Assembly (NCBI RefSeq): GCF_010894435.1
Contig: NZ_JAAIXZ010000010.1
Span: forward strand, 144,253-208,252
Source: Pyxidicoccus trucidator
Lineage (GTDB): Bacteria; Myxococcota; Myxococcia; Myxococcales; Myxococcaceae
Reading direction: 5' to 3'
DNA: 64,000 nucleotides
This document shows positions 35,157 to 43,927 of this stretch, piece after piece. The translations under genes were made by a program, and so were the position numbers. Positions within the stretch are counted from its first letter, which is position 1; every line of letters begins with the position of its first letter. The notes under the pieces are model-generated. The model worked only from the letters and a program-made list of their open reading frames with translations, made no database searches and was not told the DNA's origin.

Positions 35157-36653
35157 CTAGAGAAGCGCCCGCGCAAGCTCAAGCGCCGTGCCAGTCCAGG
35201 CCTCCCATGGGGACTCAGGGGGCTCGGCGGGCCCGGCCGTGGGCCCGGAACGCCCAGGCATTCCGGCCTTGCTTCCCAGGACGCGCACGCGGGGGGAGGG
35301 CCCGCTCAGGTCCAGCAGGTGCAGGCCCAGCCGGGCATCGGCGTCCAGCGCGTCGTGGGGGCCCTGACTGGCCGCGTCCACGAGGAGCACGTCCACCCGG
35401 GCACGCTTCGTGCTCGCGGTGGCCTCGGAGAGGACGGTGTCCAGGTCGGTGGCGGTGAGGACCTCCGCCGTGCCCCGCTCGCGCCACTCGCGCAGCAGCA
35501 ATTCGCACAGGCCGCGCTCCGGCTCCAGGGGGAGCTGTCCCTTGCCGTCCTGGAGGAAGACCACCCGGAAGCGGAGGTCCTCGGCGGTCAGCCACGCGGA
35601 CAGCCGGCGCACGAGGCACAGCACCAGCCCGAGCGCCACCACCACGCGCTGCCAGCGCACGCCCGCGTCCTTCACCCGCGCGTCCGCGAGCTCCGGCAGC
35701 AGGGCGAACGTCACCACTCGCCGCCGCCGCACCGCGACGCTCTCGTCGCGCGTGTAGTAGAGGAGCTCGCCCTCCACGTAGCGCACGTCGAAGAGGTCCA
35801 GGCTCGGCTCGTCCTCCATGTAGACGAGCTCGGAGGTGACGAGGTTCTCCAGGCTGCCCACGTTGGAGACGGACGCGAAGCCTCCCTGCGGGAAGGAGGC
35901 CTCGTCCTCCAGGGTGGTGGGTGTTGGGCCGGAGGAGACCGGACGCGCGCGAAGCTTCGGGGGCAGGGTGCGGGAGAGGGCCTCCGCTGCCTCCACCGCC
36001 TGCTCCAGCGCCATGCGCTGCGCCTTGCCCTGGAGGTGCTCCAGGTTCTCCAGTGTGAAGGCCTCCGTGTCACCGAGGAGTGCCTGGGCTCGACGGGCGG
36101 CGCTGGCCAGGGCCTCGTAGCCTTCGGCCAGCCGCTCCAGCGCGGCGCCGGCTCCGGGCTCGCGAAGGGCCGCGTAGCCGGCGTGCAGCAGCTCCTCGGG
36201 AGGACGGTCCAGCACCCGTCGCGCCAGGGCCGGGCTCAGCGCGGTGCCGGCGTCGTAGCCGAGGCGCGTCAGCACACGGGCGACGAGGAAGGCGACGCCC
36301 CGGGGGCGGAGTGGCTCGGGCAGGCGGGCCAGGGCGGACGACACGGCGTCCAGGTGCGGCTCCGCAGCCAGCCGCGCGAGCACGTGGTCGTCGTAGGCGC
36401 GCACGGCGGCGCGCAGCCGGGGCAGCGTGTCCGGGACGGGCAGGGTGGGGGAGAGCGGGACGCCGGAGACGAGCCGGCCGAGGTCGGAGACCAGGGCCGG
36501 CGGGGGCAAATCGGGTGACTCCGCGAGCGTGGCCAGGAGCCAGGGCACCGCGTGCGTCAGGGCCTCGGGCGTGGGGCCCTCCTGCCGGGCAAGGCACAGC
36601 CCGGCGCACAGCCAGCGCTCCGCGTCCTGGGGTCCTCGCAGCTCCGCGCTCAT
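35157..36653 (-). CDS. vWA-like protein of a FtsH-MoxR ternary system
   Basis: 498 residues. The C-terminal half (from SVSNVGSLENLVTSELVYMED to VLLVDAASQG) resembles the von Willebrand A partners of MoxR ATPases, with the recognisable LDLFDVRYVEGELLYY and VVVALGLVLCLVRRL. The usual metal-binding DxSxS is replaced by a stretch reading FALLPELAD, so the MIDAS is probably not functional. The N-terminal half is helical and Ala/Leu-rich. It is the last gene of the translationally coupled block and lies 7 bases after the MoxR stop. In such systems the ATPase remodels or loads the vWA protein. I infer a scaffold or effector-holding role. Confidence 0.75.
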   Translation of the reverse strand: MSAELRGPQDAERWLCAGLCLARQEGPTPEALTHAVPWLLATLAESPDLPPPALVSDLGRLVSGVPLSPTLPVPDTLPRLRAAVRAYDDHVLARLAAEPHLDAVSSALARLPEPLRPRGVAFLVARVLTRLGYDAGTALSPALARRVLDRPPEELLHAGYAALREPGAGAALERLAEGYEALASAARRAQALLGDTEAFTLENLEHLQGKAQRMALEQAVEAAEALSRTLPPKLRARPVSSGPTPTTLEDEASFPQGGFASVSNVGSLENLVTSELVYMEDEPSLDLFDVRYVEGELLYYTRDESVAVRRRRVVTFALLPELADARVKDAGVRWQRVVVALGLVLCLVRRLSAWLTAEDLRFRVVFLQDGKGQLPLEPERGLCELLLREWRERGTAEVLTATDLDTVLSEATASTKRARVDVLLVDAASQGPHDALDADARLGLHLLDLSGPSPRVRVLGSKAGMPGRSGPTAGPAEPPESPWEAWTGTALELARALL

Positions 36654-36660
36654 GCCTTGC

Positions 36661-37710
36661 TCAGGTGAGGCCCAGCAGCCGGGGCACCTTCTCCTCCAGC
36701 AGGTCTATCTCCTCGCGGCTCTCGCCCAGGTAGGAGAGGAGCTGGAGGTCCTGCCGCTCCACCGCGCCGCCGTGGAAGATCCACGCGCGCGTGCGCAGCA
36801 GCCGGTACAGCTTCACCAGCTTGCGGTCGCTGATGAAGACGCCGTCCTCGCGCGTCAGCGTCTGCACCACCCGGCGGAACTCGCGCAGCAGCTCGTCCCG
36901 GAAGAAGAGGTCCCTGTCGCGCAGCTCCTTCCCGTCCGGGCCCGTCTCGCGCCGCCCCATCATCAGCGTCAGGTAGCGGTGCGCCTTGAGCACGTCGTCC
37001 AGCGAGGCATGCCCCTCCGCCCACGGCTTCTGGTTCATCTCGCGGTAGGTCTGCGAGTCCAGGCCGGAGTCGAGCAGCTCCAGGAAGTAGCGGTCCTGCA
37101 CCGGGCGGCACGCGGCCTTCAGGCAGAAGCGGTCCTTCAGCGCGCCCAGCTCCGCGTGCTCGGGCAGCTCGTTGGTGGCAGCGAAGAGGACCTTGAGTTT
37201 CACCGGCTGCGGCGCGCCGTCCTGGTAGAACTTGCGCTCGTTGATGACCGTCAGCAGCGCGTTGAGGATGGCCGAGCTGGCCTTGAACACCTCGTCCAGG
37301 AACACGAGCTTCGCGGTGGGCAGCTTGCCGCCCTCGCGGCGGATGTAGCGGCCCTGGCGCAGCAGGTTGATGTCGATGGGGCCCAGCACCTCCGACGGCT
37401 CCGTGAAGCGCGTCAGGAGATATTCGAAGTAGTCCTCGTTGGGGATGCGCAGCGCCTCCCGGAACTTCAGCACCAGGTCCGACTTCGCCGTGCCCGGAGG
37501 CCCCACCAGCAGCAGCGGCTCCTGCGCCACCGCCGCCACCGTCATCAGGTCCACCAGGGTCTGCTTGCCCACGAAGTGCCGGCCGAGCGCCACGCGAAAG
37601 CGGTTGAGCCGCTCGCGCAGGGTGTGGGCCTCGCGGGAGAGCGCGTCGAAGGACAGCTCGCTGATGGGGTCGACGGCGGCCGACTCGTCGCGCCGGGGAA
37701 GACTGCTCAT
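36661..37710 (-). CDS. MoxR-family AAA ATPase
   Basis: 349 residues. Walker A VGPPGTAKS at about 69-77, Walker B KLVFLDEVFKAS near 135, FTEPSEVLGPIDI and the sensor 1 AATNELPEHAE are the MoxR/RavA hallmarks. MoxR ATPases act as chaperones with vWA-domain partners, one of which is encoded just downstream. Its ATG overlaps the stop of the 1092-residue gene by 4 bases. Walker motifs look intact, so it should hydrolyse ATP. The ternary system it belongs to also includes an FtsH-like ATPase, so two different AAA machines work together here. Confidence 0.88.
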   Translation of the reverse strand: MSSLPRRDESAAVDPISELSFDALSREAHTLRERLNRFRVALGRHFVGKQTLVDLMTVAAVAQEPLLLVGPPGTAKSDLVLKFREALRIPNEDYFEYLLTRFTEPSEVLGPIDINLLRQGRYIRREGGKLPTAKLVFLDEVFKASSAILNALLTVINERKFYQDGAPQPVKLKVLFAATNELPEHAELGALKDRFCLKAACRPVQDRYFLELLDSGLDSQTYREMNQKPWAEGHASLDDVLKAHRYLTLMMGRRETGPDGKELRDRDLFFRDELLREFRRVVQTLTREDGVFISDRKLVKLYRLLRTRAWIFHGGAVERQDLQLLSYLGESREEIDLLEEKVPRLLGLT

Positions 37711-40700
37711 GTTGTGCGCTCCTCCAGCTCCCGATGGATGCGCCGTCGCACCAGGAATTCGTCCTCGTCCAGCCAGCTCCGCGCGCGCTCACCCGTGCCC
37801 TGGCCCACTTCCACATGGCCCAGCACCAGCGCGTCCGCCAGCTCCACGACGGAGAGGCAGAAGTGGCTGTTCGTGTTGTAGCTGTCCGTCACCGAAGGCA
37901 GTTGCTCCGACAGCCGCGCCAGCCCGGGCATGGCCACCTCCACCGGCGCGTGCGCCAGCGCTCCCGCCAGGCTCCGCGTCAGCGCCAGCCGCTCCGGCAG
38001 GGCGCCCTTCGCGGCGGTCAGCGAGTCGAAGGCCCGGTCGAACACGGGCGCCGCCTCGCCCGCGCGGCCCAGCATCGCCAGTCCCGCGGCCACGCCGAGC
38101 TGCGCCGGCAGCGGCGTCTTCGGCCGGGTGAGGAGCCCCCGCGCCGCGTCCACCAACTCGCCAGCCTCGCGCGACAGGCCCACCCGGCGCAGGCCGCGCA
38201 GGCTCAGCCCGAGGAGGCCCTGGCCCCACGCCGGGGACTCGGGAGGCAGCGCCGCCAGCACCTTGCGCAGGCGGCCCGCCAGCGCCATCGCCCGGTCCGC
38301 ACGGCCGAAGAGCGCCGCCAGCGTGAGCGCGTCGCCCAGCAACAGCCCCTGCGCCTCGCCAGGAAGCCCTTCCAGAGCCCCCACCAGCCGGTCCAGCAGC
38401 GGCAGGGCGCGCGCGGGGGGCAGACGCGGCAGCGTGTCCAGCAGCCCTCCCAGGAGCCGCTGGCGCTCCGGAGCGGCCAGCTTCGGGGCCGTGGCGCGCG
38501 CGGTGAGCGCCTCCACCTCGGCCGCGACCTTGCCCGCATCCTTTATATCCCGCAGGGCTGCGAACTCCTCCCCGCGTAGGTCCCGCGCGCCGCGCCCGAA
38601 GGCCCGTGCCGGGTCCAGCCGCTCGCTGGGCTCCAGCAGCGCGGAGGACTGCCGCAGCCGGTCCACCTTGTACCGCTGGAAGGTGCTCAGCGCGTTCAGC
38701 TCCGCGGCGATGTCCGGAGGCAGCGGCGTCTCCGGAGGCAGCCCCTCCAGCGCCTGCGCCACGCGCGCGCCGTAGGCCCGCGAGAGGAAGCCGTGGATGG
38801 GCTCCGTCACGTCGAGCGCGTCGGTGGCGGTGGTCGCGAGCGCGCGGGCCCGGTCGGCCTGCCCCAGCCGCGCCAGCCCGCAGGCGAAGACGAAGTGGAC
38901 GTACGCCTGGGTGAGCGCGGGCGCGGCCTCGATGGAGGAGCGGCGGCGCGTGGTCCGGGTGAAGCGCTCCAGCATCGCCTCCAGCTGTGCCACCAGCCGT
39001 GGGGCGTGCGTCACGTCGGTGCCGACACGGAGGAAGCGGGGCACGTCCCTAGCCAGCGACAGGCCGCGCTGGAGCATCCCCAGCAGCCGGTCTCCCGCGC
39101 GCGCCAGTCCGAGCGGGTCTCCCCCGGCGAGCCGGTCCAGCGACGCCCGCGCCAGCCACAGCGAGCGCACGTCGAGCGCCACGTCGTGCCGGTCCAGCCA
39201 GCGCTGGAGCGAGGGCACGTCACCGGGCGCCGCGCCCCCGGGCGTGAGCACCGCGCGCACGAGGCTGCTGGTGAGCGCCCGCACGTCGTCGTCCGAAGGC
39301 GTGGCGCGCGCGAGCAGCTCGGCGGCGGAGGGGGCGCCCTCCGTCTCGGCGTCGGCCCAGCGCGAGGCCAGCTCGGTGGCCTCGGGCCCGGCGCTCTCCC
39401 AGACGGCGCGGGTCCAGCACAGGCCCGCGTCGCGCCTGCGTCCGAGCTGTCCATTCAGCTCCGCCATGCGGACCCAGAGCTGCTGCCGCTCCGCCGCGTC
39501 CGCAGGGGCGTCCAGGGAGAGGAAGGACTTCTCCAGCTTCGCCAGCTCCTCCTCGGCGGCGCCGAGCTGCGAGGGCGTGAGCGGAGCCAGCCGCGCGGCC
39601 GGTGTCGCGGTCCTGACGGCGCGTGTGGACGCGCCAGCCGTCGAGGGCGAAGGCTCGGCAGGCTGTGGAGTGGAGCGGCGGTTGCGGCGCGACGTCTTCG
39701 CGTCCTTGTCGTCCTCCTCCTCGGCCTTCTCGGGCTTCGTCGCACCGGCGGACTGCCACTCACCCGCGGCTGCCTCGAAGGCGTCGAAGTCGAACGTCGT
39801 CCCTCGCACCCACGGCACCAGCGCGGCGCTGGCCGTGTCCACCACGTAGTCCACCCAGGCGTCGAGCGGCTGGAAGGCGGACTCGGGCAGGCGCTCGGCG
39901 CGGAAGGCTCCGCCGCCCGTGGGGTGCAGCCACGTCACGGTGTCCCGCTCGGGCGCGAGCAGCGCGCGCAGCCTGTCTCGCCGCACGGGCGGCTCCAGCA
40001 GCCCGTCACACGGCAGGTACAGGTCCGCGAGCTGCGGCAGCGGCGCGTAGGCCATGCCGGACAGCCCCAGCTCCGGAGGCCGCTCCCGTCCCGCCCTGGC
40101 CCGCAGGACGATGCACGGCGCCTCCGGTGGACCGGAGACGGCGAAGCGAAGCTGCGCCAGCAGCGCCTCCGGCAGCGTGTGGACGAGTGATTCCACCTGG
40201 GCCAGCGCGTTGTCGCGCAGCACCCAGAGGCTCGCCGGCTCCGTGCGCGCCGCGCGGGTGAGGCGCAGCGGCACGGCGAGGCGGCCCGGCGCGGGTTGGG
40301 CTTCCCAGTGCTCCGCCGGCTCGGGGAGCCGCAGGTCCGTGAGCTGGTAGAGGTCCGTCCACGGCCCGTCCGGCGCCGTCAGCCAACGGCCGTCTGCCGG
40401 GAGGAGCAGCAGCGTCCCCGGCGCGGCCTGGAGCGTGCGCGCGAGCGGATGCGTCGTTCCCAGCTCCACCCAGATGGAGTGCTGTCCCGGCACCGCGGGC
40501 ACGAAGGCTCGCAGCCCGCCCGTGTGGTCCAGCGCGCCCGTGAGGGTGAAGTACGGAGGCGCCACCGCGCGTAGCAGGGCTCGTTGCGGGGCCGCCTTGC
40601 CGCCACTCGCGAAGCAGACCTCCTGCCGGTCGCAGCCCAGCCGCAGCATCTCGCCCGCCAGGGGCAGCAGCGCGCTGGCTTCCGCCGGCAGGAACAGCAC

Positions 40701-40985
40701 CGGGCCTCCGGGCGCGGCATCGACGGGGACACTGCGCGAGCGGATGAGCTCCGCCCAGCACAGCACCGGGGACGTGGCACCGGCCTCCTTCGTCTCTGTG
40801 CGGACACCGAGTGAGGCCAGTTCCTTGAGCGCGGCCTTCGACAGGGAGACGTCCGGGGTGACGAAGAGCGCACCCTCGGCCGTCCGGCGGTAGCGCGCCG
40901 GTGAAGCCTGGACTTCGGCGGGGACGAGGCCGGAGGTGAGCGCGAGCTGGAGCGCCTCCTCACTGGGAAAGACGAGCGTGGACAT
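37707..40985 (-). CDS. Large unknown protein of the FtsH-MoxR-vWA operon
   Basis: 1092 residues. Residues about 1-400 are mixed alpha/beta without a motif I can name. Residues about 410-460 are a charged low-complexity linker rich in Lys/Glu/Arg, then Pro/Thr. Residues about 460-1092 are almost wholly helical, with Ala/Leu/Arg repeats suggesting TPR-like or HEAT-like solenoids. No signal peptide or membrane helix. The family corresponds, as far as I recall, to one of the uncharacterised X domains of FtsH ternary systems. It overlaps the small upstream gene by 1 base and MoxR by 4. Its size makes it the likely scaffold or target-recognition part. Confidence 0.7.
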   Translation of the reverse strand: MSTLVFPSEEALQLALTSGLVPAEVQASPARYRRTAEGALFVTPDVSLSKAALKELASLGVRTETKEAGATSPVLCWAELIRSRSVPVDAAPGGPVLFLPAEASALLPLAGEMLRLGCDRQEVCFASGGKAAPQRALLRAVAPPYFTLTGALDHTGGLRAFVPAVPGQHSIWVELGTTHPLARTLQAAPGTLLLLPADGRWLTAPDGPWTDLYQLTDLRLPEPAEHWEAQPAPGRLAVPLRLTRAARTEPASLWVLRDNALAQVESLVHTLPEALLAQLRFAVSGPPEAPCIVLRARAGRERPPELGLSGMAYAPLPQLADLYLPCDGLLEPPVRRDRLRALLAPERDTVTWLHPTGGGAFRAERLPESAFQPLDAWVDYVVDTASAALVPWVRGTTFDFDAFEAAAGEWQSAGATKPEKAEEEDDKDAKTSRRNRRSTPQPAEPSPSTAGASTRAVRTATPAARLAPLTPSQLGAAEEELAKLEKSFLSLDAPADAAERQQLWVRMAELNGQLGRRRDAGLCWTRAVWESAGPEATELASRWADAETEGAPSAAELLARATPSDDDVRALTSSLVRAVLTPGGAAPGDVPSLQRWLDRHDVALDVRSLWLARASLDRLAGGDPLGLARAGDRLLGMLQRGLSLARDVPRFLRVGTDVTHAPRLVAQLEAMLERFTRTTRRRSSIEAAPALTQAYVHFVFACGLARLGQADRARALATTATDALDVTEPIHGFLSRAYGARVAQALEGLPPETPLPPDIAAELNALSTFQRYKVDRLRQSSALLEPSERLDPARAFGRGARDLRGEEFAALRDIKDAGKVAAEVEALTARATAPKLAAPERQRLLGGLLDTLPRLPPARALPLLDRLVGALEGLPGEAQGLLLGDALTLAALFGRADRAMALAGRLRKVLAALPPESPAWGQGLLGLSLRGLRRVGLSREAGELVDAARGLLTRPKTPLPAQLGVAAGLAMLGRAGEAAPVFDRAFDSLTAAKGALPERLALTRSLAGALAHAPVEVAMPGLARLSEQLPSVTDSYNTNSHFCLSVVELADALVLGHVEVGQGTGERARSWLDEDEFLVRRRIHRELEERTT

Positions 40986-41251
40986 CAGGCCTTCTGGCCC
41001 ACCTTTCCGGAGACTTCCTCGGCGGAGGACGTGGGCTCCGCGGCTTGCCCGGCCGGAGTGTCGCGCCGGACGATGACGCGGCCCAATTCGGACGCCTTCA
41101 GCGTGCCGCCAGCGATGAGCTTGTCCACGAGGCGGCGGTGCTCCTCCTCGTGCTCCATGGGCAGCGCGTCCGAGTCGCTCTCGTACTGGATGACGACGTC
41201 CTTGCGGCCCGTCGCCGGGTCCACCTGGAGACGGAGGATGAGGCTAGCCAA
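40985..41251 (-). CDS. Small FtsH-system protein with TTG start
   Basis: 88 residues beginning at TTG (41251-41249), the only initiator after an AAGGAG placed 7 bases upstream; no ATG or GTG lies between the stop of the FtsH gene and the conserved body. The start overlaps the end of the FtsH gene by 8 bases, and the stop overlaps the ATG of the next gene (TGATG). The sequence LILRLQVDPATGRKDVVIQY is beta-strand-like and is followed by a helix (EEEHRRLVDKLIAGG) and an acidic tail. It is likely a conserved small partner of the ternary system. Gene finders that ignore TTG would miss it. Confidence 0.68.
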   Translation of the reverse strand: MASLILRLQVDPATGRKDVVIQYESDSDALPMEHEEEHRRLVDKLIAGGTLKASELGRVIVRRDTPAGQAAEPTSSAEEVSGKVGQKA

Positions 41252-43364
41252 GGGCGGGCTCCTTCTTCGGCGCCGCCAGGGCGGGCGCCAGGTGGGTGAA
41301 GGCCTCGCGGTCCAACACCTTGCGTTCGATGAGCAAATCCCGCAGCGCCACGAGGCGCTCCTTCTCGCGGCGGAGGATGTCACGGGCCCGGGCGCGCTGG
41401 ACTTCCAGCACCTCCTGCACCGCGGCCTCCAGCGTGCTACGCGTGGCGTCCGAGAGGGCGTGCCGCTCGGCGTTCCGTCCCGGCGCCTCGAAGCGGCGCA
41501 CCGGCACCCCGTCGCCGCCCATGCCCAGCTCCTCCACCAGCTCGCGGGCCATCTCCGTGGCGCGCTGCAAGTCATGAGCGCTACCCATGGAGAGGTCGTC
41601 CAGCAGCAGCGACTCCGCCTCGCGCCCGCCGAAGAGCATGCAGATGCTGTCGAGCATCTGCCCGCGCGTGACGACGTAGCGGTGCGCCGGGTCCGCGTAC
41701 TGCACGAAGCCGAGCGAGCCCGCCAGGTCCCCGCGAATGCTGATGCGGTCGATGGCGGGCGCATGCGGGCAGAACAGGGCGCACACCGCGTGGCCGGCCT
41801 CGTGCGTGGCCACCACCTTCTCCTCCGCGGGCGTGAGCTCCGGCCGGTCCAGGAAGTCCGAGAGGGCCTTTTCCACGTCCACCGCCTCGGTGGGCGCCTG
41901 CGTGCCGTCGCGCAACCGCCGCCGCGCCAGCGCCCGGCATAGCGCCTGGATGTGGTCGCCGGAGAAGCGCGTGCCGGTGCCCTCCACGAGGTCACCCGTG
42001 CGCTTCACCGCGTAGTCCAGCGCGCGCTCCGTCATCCCCAGGCCCAGCTTCTTGTCGTAGATGGACAGGATGGCGCGCCGGTCCGTGCTGTTGGGGTAGG
42101 GGATGCACAGCTGGAACTCGAAGCGGCCGGGGCGCAGCAGCGCCGGGTCCAGCGACTCCACGAAGTTGGTGGTGCCCACCACGAAGACCAGCTCCTCCTT
42201 GCGGAAGCCGTCCATCTCCGTGAGGAGCTGGTTCACCATGGAGTGCTCCACCCCGGAGCCGGTGAAGGTGCCACGCGCCGCCGCGAAGGAGTCCAGCTCG
42301 TCGAAGACGATGATGCTGGGCGCGGCCTGCCGGGCGCGGACGAAAATCTGCCGGAGGTTCTCCTCGCTCTCGCCCACCCAGCGGCTCTTGAGTTCCGGGC
42401 CGCTCACCACCTGCACCGCCGCACCGAGCGAGGACGCCATCGCCTTGGCGAAGAGCGTCTTGCCCGTGCCCGGAGGACCCCAGAAAATCATCCCGCGCGG
42501 CAGCAGCCCCTCCACGCGCTTCACCGCCTCCGGGTCGTTCAGCGTGTCCTTGTGCGCGAGCAGGTCCAGGATTTCCTGCTGGAGGCGCTGCTTCACCTTG
42601 GCGTACCCGCCGATGTCCGCGTTCAGGTCCATGTCCGGCACGCTGAGGTTGCCGGTGAGCGTGGCCGAGCGGAGCTGGGAGTACGCGGGCCTCGGGTCCG
42701 CCGGGTAGTCCTCGCCGGTAATCGCGCCGAGCAGCCGGCGCAGCCGCACGGCGTTGACGCCGGACACGTGCTTGTAGAGCGCGTACGGCTGGAGGCCCCG
42801 GCCGAACTTGCGGCTCTCGCGCTGGGTGATGAGGTAGCGGAGCCTGTCGCGGCTCACGCCGAGGATGCTCTCCTTGTGCGGGAAGAGGTTCTCGATGACG
42901 CGCGGCACCGGAAAGGACGGGTCCTTGAAGCCCACCCAGACCATCTCCGGGTTCTCGTACAGCAGCGGGATGACTTCCCGCGCCTCGGACGTGAGGCCGC
43001 CGCTGCTGGTGGTGAGCAGATCCAGGTGGGGCAGCACGACGATGCGCTCGCGCACCGCTCCGCGCACCGCGTCCCGGAGCTGGGCGATGAGCGTGGCCAT
43101 CATGCTCGGCGCGGGCATGCCCGGCGGCGGCTCCTGCGCGGTGCGGCCGTCCAGGTAGAGGAACTGCTTGCCGTCCTTCTTCAGCCTGTCCCGCAGGCAC
43201 TTGTAGAAGAAGGGCGTCAGCTCCTTGTCGGCTTCAATCATCACCGGCAGGCCGCGCAGCAGCGCCTCGCCGACGCGCCCCAGCTCCGCCGGGTAGGCGG
43301 CCTCGACGGCGGCGAACGGTGACAGCTCGGTGGGGAGCGTCTCCTCGGGGATGCGCTGGCTCAT
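41244..43364 (-). CDS. Soluble FtsH-like AAA metalloprotease
   Basis: 706 residues without membrane helices, unlike true FtsH. AAA module: WGPPGTGKT at about 295-303, DELDSF at 355-360, RPGRFE arginine-finger region near 411. M41 peptidase: HEAGH at 521-525 and the third-ligand region SMGSAHDLQRAT, so proteolysis looks intact. The first about 240 residues look like a second, degenerate AAA domain: ERIVVLPHLDLL resembles a Walker B and VWVGFKDPSFPVP a sensor 1, but no P-loop is present. It is the central ATPase of the FtsH-MoxR-vWA ternary operon and probably degrades or unfolds a partner or an intruder protein. Confidence 0.85.
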   Translation of the reverse strand: MSQRIPEETLPTELSPFAAVEAAYPAELGRVGEALLRGLPVMIEADKELTPFFYKCLRDRLKKDGKQFLYLDGRTAQEPPPGMPAPSMMATLIAQLRDAVRGAVRERIVVLPHLDLLTTSSGGLTSEAREVIPLLYENPEMVWVGFKDPSFPVPRVIENLFPHKESILGVSRDRLRYLITQRESRKFGRGLQPYALYKHVSGVNAVRLRRLLGAITGEDYPADPRPAYSQLRSATLTGNLSVPDMDLNADIGGYAKVKQRLQQEILDLLAHKDTLNDPEAVKRVEGLLPRGMIFWGPPGTGKTLFAKAMASSLGAAVQVVSGPELKSRWVGESEENLRQIFVRARQAAPSIIVFDELDSFAAARGTFTGSGVEHSMVNQLLTEMDGFRKEELVFVVGTTNFVESLDPALLRPGRFEFQLCIPYPNSTDRRAILSIYDKKLGLGMTERALDYAVKRTGDLVEGTGTRFSGDHIQALCRALARRRLRDGTQAPTEAVDVEKALSDFLDRPELTPAEEKVVATHEAGHAVCALFCPHAPAIDRISIRGDLAGSLGFVQYADPAHRYVVTRGQMLDSICMLFGGREAESLLLDDLSMGSAHDLQRATEMARELVEELGMGGDGVPVRRFEAPGRNAERHALSDATRSTLEAAVQEVLEVQRARARDILRREKERLVALRDLLIERKVLDREAFTHLAPALAAPKKEPALG

Positions 43365-43927
43365 ACCCGCACCTTGATGGTGAGCGAGCCGGTGGCCGCG
43401 TCCTCGTGAATCTCCTCCACCGTGCCGAGCTGCCTGGCGCGGACCTTGAGCGCCTCGGCTGTCACCTTGTTCGACACGGTGTCGAGCTCGGACTTGAGGT
43501 CGCGGAGCCGTCCTTCGAGGCGGCGGGTGAGCTGCTCGCGCAGGCGCTCCGAGGCGTCCTTCGCCTCGTCCTCCAACCGGGAGCGCGCCTTCTGCCGCGC
43601 CTGGACCTCCGCCTCCTTCATGTCATCCGGTCGGGCGACGGTGACCTCCCCCTTCGCCTTCAGCTCCACCTCGGCCTCCTCGGAGAGGGTGACGCTGACG
43701 TCGCCGGTGGTGACGTCCACGGCGATGCGGACGCCGTCCGACTCGGTGCGGAGGGCCACGTCGCCTTCACGCGTGAAGCCCCGGCCCGCCAGCTCCTCCG
43801 CGAGCAGCCCGGCCAGCTCCTCGCGGGACAGCAGGGGGAGCAGCTCCAGCTTGGAGCAGATGCCGTCCTCGGCCTGCACCACGCGGTTGAGGGACTCTGA
43901 GACGGAGACACGGTAGGCGCGGCTCAT
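43361..43927 (-). CDS. Unknown protein of the FtsH-MoxR-vWA operon (coiled-coil)
   Basis: 188 residues from the ATG at 43927. N-terminal half: SRAYRVSVSESLNRVVQAED, then AGLLAEELAGRGF and a beta-rich segment. The C-terminal half is a long charged helix (SRLEDEAKDASERLREQLTRR, RDLKSELDTVSNKVTAEAL) ending in a beta strand (SLTIKVRV). I recall it as one of the X families of FtsH ternary systems. It overlaps the upstream gene by 4 bases and the FtsH gene by 4 bases. The strong heptad pattern implies oligomerisation or docking to an ATPase. No enzymatic motif. Confidence 0.72.
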   Translation of the reverse strand: MSRAYRVSVSESLNRVVQAEDGICSKLELLPLLSREELAGLLAEELAGRGFTREGDVALRTESDGVRIAVDVTTGDVSVTLSEEAEVELKAKGEVTVARPDDMKEAEVQARQKARSRLEDEAKDASERLREQLTRRLEGRLRDLKSELDTVSNKVTAEALKVRARQLGTVEEIHEDAATGSLTIKVRV

